A stretch of DNA of 64,000 bases from Clavaria fumosa. Its lineage: Eukaryota; Basidiomycota; Agaricomycetes; Agaricales; Clavariaceae. The notes under the pieces were generated by a model. It ran no database searches, was not told the DNA's origin, and was given only the letters and a program-made list of their open reading frames with translations. The translations under genes and the position numbers were made by a program. Of the stretch, positions 56,920-64,000 are shown piece by piece; position 1 is the first letter of the stretch, and each line of letters opens with the position of its first letter. The stretch spans positions 930,001 to 994,000 of the forward strand of contig OX637806.1 in NCBI GenBank assembly GCA_951802425.1, written 5' to 3'.

Positions 56920-59900
56920 ATGGCCTACCTGCCTCCCCCTCAAGGGCCTTCGCCGCCGTCTCAGGAGGGCATGTACACCCCAAGCCCACCCTCAGACTCT
57001 CACGAAAACTTTGGCGGTCTCCCGAACCAAGGCCTATACTTTAATGATTCAGGCTATCACCGGGAAACATACATCTCAGATCACAGTATACAAGACCACC
57101 CAGACCCACGCTACTATGACCCCAATGGCAACTACGACATCTATCGTATGTGCTACTAGTCATCCGCACCCCCGAACTCCTCTCACCTTACGCAGCTCCA
57201 CCAGATACGGACTCCGACCACGATGTGTATAATCAAAAGAATACTGGATCATCCGAGTCCTTAGGCGGCACACGTGTAGGACTAACGACAGAGACTTCAA
57301 CGCCCAACTTTTTCGACTTCAGCGGTCCAGTGGGCGCGCGGGAGCCTTATCCTGCCTGGTCGGCGGAACGGCAGATCCCGCTATCTAAGGAGGAGATTGA
57401 AGATATCTTCCTTGACCTCACTCAGAAGTTTGGGTTTCAACGCGACTCCATGCGGAACTTGGTAAATCGCGTCGCTTCAACGTGTCCGCTGCTTGTTGAA
57501 CCTGATATTTGTCTCCTTAAAAGTTCGACTTTCTCATGCAGCTGCTTGACAGCAGAGCGTCGCGAATGTCTCCAAACCAAGCCCTGCTAACTCTACATGC
57601 GGATTACATTGGTGGAGAGCATGCTAATTATCGCAAGTGGTACTTCGCCGCCCAACTAGATCTAGACGACGCTGTTGGCCAGACTCAGAATCCTGGCTTT
57701 CGGCGTCTTCAGTCGACCCGTCGGAAGAACGCTCCCAAACATCCCAAGTCACTTCAGACTGCGCTCGAAAAATGGCGCCACGCAATGAATGTCATGACTC
57801 CCTACGACCGACTGCGCCAGATTGCGCTGTATCTCCTCGTTTGGGGGGAGGCGGCCCAGGTCCGGTTTTGCCCTGAGGCATTATGCTTCATCTTCAAATG
57901 CGCAGACGACTACTATCGTTCCGACGACTGTCAGCGCAGGGTGGACCCCGTTCCGGAGGGTCTATATCTAAGGGCAGTCGTCAAACCTTTGTATAGATTC
58001 ATTCGTGATCAAGGATATGAAGTCGTGGACGGAAAATTCGTTCGGAGGGAGAAGGATCATAACGATATCATTGGGTATGATGATGTGAACCAACTCTTTT
58101 GGTACCCAGAAGGTATCGCTCGAATTGTGCTCAATGACAAGGTAAGTCACCTCAATTGCACTTGCACTTATATCTTTGCCAACTCAACTTCACAGACACG
58201 ACTCGTGGACTTGCCCCTCGCCCAAAGATACATGAAATTTGATCGTATTGACTGGAACAGGGTGTTCATCAAGACCTATTACGAAAAGCGCTCCTTTGGC
58301 CATCTGCTCGTCAACTTCAATCGTGTTTGGATCATCCATATCTCCATGTTCTGGTATTACACCTCATACAATGCACCCGCGATCTATGCCGTGGATGGGA
58401 AGGCCAGCCCCGCCATGACTTGGTCCGCGATCGCCCTTGGAGGCGCTGTTGCTACGCTCATCATGATATTTGCCACTCTGGCCGAATTCTCATACATCCC
58501 CACGAACTGGAACAACGCCACGCACCTGACGCGTAGGCTACTTTTCCTCCTCGTCACGCTCGCGCTCACCTGCGGTCCAACGTTCTATATCGCTATTGCG
58601 GAGCGCAACGGTTCGGGTGGCTCGCTGACGTTAATCCTTGGCGTCATTCAATTCTTCATCTCCGTGCTGGCAACGCTTATTTTCGCCATCTTGCCCTCTG
58701 GACGGATGTTTGGTGACCGCGTCGCAGGGAAGTCACGCAAGTATCTTGCGAGTCAGACCTTTACTGCGTCCTATCCCAGGCTCCCTACCTCGCATCGCAT
58801 CAACTCGATCAGCCTTTGGTTGTTGATCTTCTGTTGCAAATTTGTCGAGTCGTATTTCTTCTTGACTCGGGTCTTTAGAGATCCTATTCAGGTCATGGTA
58901 GGCATGAAGATCCAGGGCTGCAGCGACAGGATATTTGGCAACGCTCTATGCCGTAACCACGCCGCGTTCACGCTGACGCTCATGTTTATCATGGACGTGG
59001 TGCTGTTCTTCCTCGACACATTCCTATGGTACGTCATCTGGAATACGACCTTCAGTATCGCAGAGAGTTTCTCGTTGGGATTGTCGATATGGACACCGTG
59101 GAAAGACATTTATATGAGGCTTCCAAAGAGAATCTACGCCAAACTGCTGGCTACTCATGATATGGAGGTGAAATACAAGCCCAAGGTCTGTGATCTACGC
59201 TGGCCTAGAGATCTTGTCGCTCACCCCATTTCCTCACAGGTCCTCGTCTCGCAAATCTGGAACGCCATCATCATCTCCATGTACCGCGAACATCTCCTGT
59301 CCATCGAGCACGTACAAAAGCTTCTCTACCACCAAGTCGACACTGGGCAAAACGGTCGACGTTCGCTTCGCGCTCCCCCCTTCTTTATATCGCAAAACGA
59401 CAAGGGGCTCAAGGGCGAGTTCTTCCCACCGGGCAGCGAGGCTGAACGCCGAATCTCGTTCTTTGCGCAGAGCCTGAGCACGGACATTCCGCTTCCTCTG
59501 CCGGTCGATGCCATGCCGACCTTCACAGTGCTCACGCCGCACTACAGCGAAAAGGTCAGAACCAGCCCTCAGTTGCCATGTCGCGCGCGTCTAATGTCAC
59601 GATTCAATAGATTCTCCTTTCACTGCGTGAGATCATCCGAGAGGAGGACCAGAACACCCGTGTCACGCTTCTGGAGTACTTGAAGCAGCTTCACCCTGTT
59701 GAGTGGCAGAACTTTGTCAAGGATACCAAGATCCTGGCCGAGGAGTCGGCGATGTTCAATGGCACCAATCCGTTCGGAAACGTTGATGAGAAGGGGGGTT
59801 CCAAGATGGATGACCTGCCGTTTTACTGCATCGGGTTCAAGAGTGCAGCCCCAGAGTTTACGCTTCGGACGCGGATCTGGGCATCCCTGCGCGCGCAGAC

Positions 59901-62900
59901 GCTCTATAGGACCGTCTCTGGGATGATGAACTATTCCAAGGCTATCAAGCTTCTCTATCGCGTTGAGAACCCAGAGGTTGTACAACTGTTTGGGGGCAAC
60001 ACGGACAAGTTAGAGAAGGAACTGGAGCGCATGAGCAGACGCAAATTCAAGTTCGTGGTGTCGATGCAAAGATATTCTAAGTTCAACAAGGAAGAGCACG
60101 AAAACGTCGAGTTCTTGCTGCGCGCGTATCCGGACCTGCAAATTGCGTATCTAGAAGAAGAACCACGAAGGGATGGCGGCGAAACGAAGATCTATTCGAG
60201 CTTGATTGACGGCCATTCTGAGTTCATCCCTGAAACTGGACGGCGTCGGCCCAAGTTCCGCATCGAGCTCCCTGGCAATCCGATTCTGGGCGACGGCAAA
60301 TCTGATAACCAGAACCATGCGATCATCTTCTATCGTGGAGAATACCTGCAACTGATCGATGCCAACCAGGACAACTACCTCGAAGAGTGCCTCAAAATCC
60401 GCAACGTCCTCGGCGAGTTTGAGGAGTACACCGTATCTGGACAGAGCCCGTACGCTCAATGGGGTCACCAAGAGTTCAAGAAGGTTCCTGTGGCCATTGT
60501 CGGTGCCCGCGAGTATATCTTCTCGGAGAACATTGGTCTGCTAGGTGACCTTGCTGCTGGGAAAGAACAAACGTTCGGCACGCTGTCGGCTCGGGCCTCG
60601 GCCTGGATCGGAGGGAAACTGCATTACGGTCACCCCGATTTCTTGAATGCTCTCTATATGTGCACGCGCGGTGGTGTCTCGAAGGCGCAGAAAGGGTTGC
60701 ACCTGAATGAAGATATTTATGCTGGTATGAACGCATTCGGTCGCGGCGCGCTGATCAAGCATACGGAGTACTACCAGTGTGGCAAAGGACGTGACCTTGG
60801 ATTCGGCACGATCTTGAACTTTACCACCAAAATTGGCACTGGCATGGGGGAGCAGATGCTGAGTCGAGAATACTATTATCTCGGAACGCAACTTCCCATT
60901 GACCGCTTCCTGACCTTCTACTATGGTCATCCTGGTTTCCACATTAATAACATGCTGGTCATTCTGTCAACACAGCTTTTCATCATCACTCGTAAGTCGT
61001 TCGACCATTCTGCACTGGGGGAGTAGACTGACCGCCACCCTAATTCTTCTTAGTGCTTTTCCTCGGGACGCTCAACAGCAGTGTGCGAATATGCAAATAC
61101 ACCTCTGCTGGACAATTCATTGGAGGGCAGGGAGGATGTTACAACTTGTCGCCTGTCTTTGATTGGATCGATCGCAGCATCATGTCTATTTTCCTTGTGT
61201 TCATGGTTGCGTTTTTGCCTCTTTTCCTCCAAGGTAGGCAGTCTTTCTTGCATTGTCTTCATCAGACGTTGAACTGTTCTACAGAGTTGGTTGAGCGTGG
61301 AGTAGGGCGGGCCATTCTCCGTCTAGGCAAGCAGCTGCTGTCTGGGTCTCCCATCTTTGAAATCTTTTCCACCCAAATCTACACCCATTCCATCTTGACT
61401 AATCTGACGTTCGGGGGTGCCCGATACATCGCCACTGGTCGTGGATTTGCCACCACACGGATCAGCTTCAGCATTCTGTTGTCTCGGTTTGCTGGCCCCA
61501 GCATATATTTTGGGATCAGGACGCTGATCATGCTTCTCTATGTGACGTTGACTGTTTGGACGTGGTATGTCACATACTTTTGGCTGTCGATCTTGTCACT
61601 TTGCATCGCGCCGTTCTTTTTCAATCCACATCAATTCTCCTTCTCCGATTTCATTATCGATTACCGGTACGTTCTTCCTACACAGTTGCTGGTGCGTGAC
61701 CTAATGAAGGCGGATTAGGGAGTTCTTGCGCTGGATGTGCCGTGGAAACTCGCGCTCACATAGCAATTCGTGGATAGGTTATTGTCGCCTGTCCCGAACC
61801 ATGATCACGGGTTACAAGAAGAAGAGGCTGGGTCATCCATCAGAGAGACTGTCTGGCGACGTGCCGAGGGCAGGCTGGCGGGCCGTCATCTTTTCCGAAG
61901 TTGTCTTCCCGACCGTCACAGCCATCGTGTTCACGATCGCCTACATGTTCGTTAAGTCGTTCCCTGGGCCTGACGGCAAGATACCGCCAAGCCCTCTCAT
62001 TCGTATTGCGGTTGTCTCAATTGGACCCATGGTGTGGAATGCAGCTGTCTTGCTGGCGCTGTTCATACCATCTGTCTTTCTTGGGCATATGCTGGATCCT
62101 ATGTTCCCTCGTTTTGGATCTGTCATGGCTTTCATCGGGCATATGCTTGGAGTGCTGGGTATGGTTGGCTTCTTCGAATTCCTGGTATGTTACACGCTAT
62201 CTTCTTGCGCTCGTAGGCTTAACAACAACTCTAGTGGTTCCTTGAACGGTGGAACGAAGCGCATGCGATCCTCGGTCTCATAGCAAGCATCGCCATTCAG
62301 CGAGCCATCAACAAGATTCTCATTTCGGTCTTCTTGACTCGGGAGTTTAAGCACGACGAAACCAATCGCGCGTGGTGGACAGGGAGATGGTACGGTCGCG
62401 GTCTCGGCGTCCACGTTATGTCACAGCCGACTCGCGAGTTCGTGGTCAAGGTCATCGAGCTCTCCCTTTGGGCTTCGGACCTCATCATGGGACACGTGTT
62501 GTTATTCATTCTGACACCACCCATCCTGATCCCATACTTCGATACGCTGCACGCCACCATGCTTTGTAAGCATGTCCGCTTGCCTCCAACACCTAACCAC
62601 ATTCACTTATCTCATTGCTTCTCTAGTCTGGTTACGACCCTCGAAACAGATCCGCGCTCCGTTGTACACCCTGAAGCAAAAGCGACAGCGCCGCTGGATT
62701 GTCAGTGTTCAGCGCCTTTGCCTTGTTTTGTCTTCTGATATTCGCCCATAGATCATAAAATATGGCCTCATCTACGTCTGCGTCATCGCCCTGTTTGTCC
62801 TGTTGATTGCCCTTCGTAAGTCAAGTTTTTTCGCATTCTCGAGCAGCGATGCTCATCACCCGCCACAGCTGCTGCGTTCCGCAGTAAATTAACCCTGAAC

Positions 62901-62924
62901 TGCGCCCTATGTGATAGTCTCTAA
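56920..62924 (+). CDS. FKS1: 1,3-beta-D-glucan synthase catalytic subunit
   Basis: It polymerises UDP-glucose into wall 1,3-beta-glucan at the plasma membrane. ATG at 56920 gives [20 protein letters not shown], a Pro/Ser/Tyr-rich cytosolic N-terminus. After the first intron come DSDHDVYNQ and [20 protein letters not shown], then the FKS1 domain ([59 protein letters not shown]). A first group of membrane helices covers 58310-59060. The central glucan synthase domain (59680-61020) has [55 protein letters not shown] and [19 protein letters not shown] second group of membrane helices follows to the end NCALCDSL. At least ten short introns keep phase, including the last (GTAAGT at about 62816). 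It is about 1,750 residues, normal for the family, and looks intact. Confidence 0.96.
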
Positions 62925-63184
62925 CGGACGCTCCTCATCACGCATCTCCATATAGAATCACTGCATGAATAGTCTTTGATGTGAATCAACCCACCTCATT
63001 ACTGCTCCAGTTTCAGGGCAGTTTCACCGCGACGTGCTCTGCACGGACAACCCTCTTATGCATAGTGTATCCCACACGAACAGTGTATATTCCTTACGAA
63101 ACGACGGTCATGTCACCAGTGTCCATATATGTATCCAAGTTTGCCCAGGCAAGAAAAATCCACCCGTCTGCGCTGCATGAGAAC

Positions 63185-64000
63185 CTCATTTTGCAACGAG
63201 AGTTACTTCGGCGACAACGGGCCGGTGATCACTGGATAAAGTGCCATCGTCATTGAGTGCTGTATCGACGATGTGCCTGATCGAAGTCCTATCATCCTTG
63301 TCCTCAGCAAATGCGAAAGATTTGTCGAAAAATATGTAAATTCACCATCTGCCATTGCTGCCGCCAAGTATGAAATCAATGCGCAGCCATGTCCAGGTGC
63401 GCTGTGGTGGCGTGAAACCGGTAAACGTTGCAAAATTTCCCGACACTTGGGAACGGGGTGTGGAGCTAAGCAAGTCGAGCATGCTGAACCAGGGGTCCTC
63501 TTGCTCTGGGCTTGGCTGGAACTTGTCCATGAACGACGTGGGGATAGACATTGGCGGTATTGCGCCGGTGATGATCTCGTAGGCGCCAGCACCGTCTCCA
63601 AATGGTGCACTAGAGGCGATTCTGGGGTATAAACAAAGCATCCCCGCAGACCGGACATTCTGACGGGGAGGTACCACACCTGTTAAAGTCTCCTAGGACG
63701 AAGACGGGTTGCTCTGCCGTCACAGCTTCGTACTTTGCCCTCATTAATAACATAGACGCGCCTAGCCGACGCTGGCCGTCAGATACATTGTCGAGATGGG
63801 CATTCAAGACGCTGAAGCTCGTCTGGCTGTCGGAGATGAGCGCGAAGCGAGCGACCGTACAGATCCTATTGCAACATGCATCGGGGTATCTGGAGGGCTT
63901 GAACGGTTTCCGTCTGTGGGCAAAAGGAAGCGAGCACATGAATTTTTAGCCTGAAGAGACGCATTGTGTGTGTGCTTACGAAAGCCAGAAAGAATCACAG
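63185..64000 (-). CDS. Endonuclease/exonuclease/phosphatase-family protein, partial
   Basis: The minus-strand gene runs off the right edge, so its N-terminus is missing. The exon at about 63900-63690 encodes FSVLNAHLDNVSDGQRRLGA and AEQPVFVLGDFN, the conserved His and GDFN metal/phosphate motifs. After an intron come GAYEIITGAIPPMSIPTSF and FTGFTPPQ, then RIDFILGG. The last exon has NDDGTLSSDHRPVVAEVTLV, the catalytic SDHRP motif, and stops at 63185. This is the EEP fold of secreted or cytosolic phosphodiesterases; the substrate is unknown. It converges with the glucan synthase gene, leaving 260 bp between stops with no other feature. Confidence 0.8.

Overview
The window is nuclear DNA from a filamentous basidiomycete, most likely an Agaricomycete. 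The evidence is intron-dense genes with mostly 45-70 nt introns, an FKS-type glucan synthase, a CYP gene of the wood/litter-fungus kind, and Ty3/gypsy chromoviruses, Ty1/copia and hAT elements typical of these genomes. The species cannot be told from the sequence.

Bases 1-32.9 kb are a nested transposon block. A hAT element (about 1304-14193, recognised by matching TAGTG termini and ACTGG/CCAGT subterminal repeats) has a decayed transposase. Into it went a Ty1/copia element with an intact 1,366-1,374 aa Gag-Pol (inside a transposase intron, TSD ATGCA), a 683-bp almost perfect palindrome (in a transposase exon, TA target), and a 2.5-kb non-autonomous element holding a second 683-bp palindrome plus 1.2 kb of CTG/CAG-like triplets. 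The hAT 3' part also carries a fragment of a host kelch-BTB gene. To its right is an old Ty3/gypsy chromovirus on the minus strand (gypsy-2, 14314 to about 32.8 kb). Its chromodomain is split by an unclassified 2.24-kb element (TSD GGCTC), itself split by a younger 9.2-kb chromovirus (gypsy-1, TSD AGTAA). Gypsy-2 carries, between integrase and 3' LTR and on the opposite strand, a spliced coiled-coil/cysteine-cluster gene.

From 33 kb onward is host gene space: an MBIP-like gene (33.0-34.4), an intact cytochrome P450 (35.1-37.1), a 6-kb gene-poor stretch with a diverged tandem duplication (37.1-43.2), an SLC41/MgtE-type Mg2+ transporter (43.2-45.6, minus), FAD synthase (45.9-47.1, minus), GDP-L-fucose synthase (48.8-50.3, plus) convergent with GDP-mannose 4,6-dehydratase (50.6-52.0, minus), a small membrane protein (minus), an expansin/RlpA-like gene with one broken junction, RNA polymerase III subunit RPC6 (54.7-56.5), 1,3-beta-glucan synthase (56.9-62.9), and the 3' part of an endonuclease/exonuclease/phosphatase gene at the right edge. 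The two GDP-fucose genes together give the complete two-enzyme route from GDP-mannose to GDP-L-fucose; the FKS gene makes the main wall glucan. The remaining host genes look like unrelated housekeeping loci.
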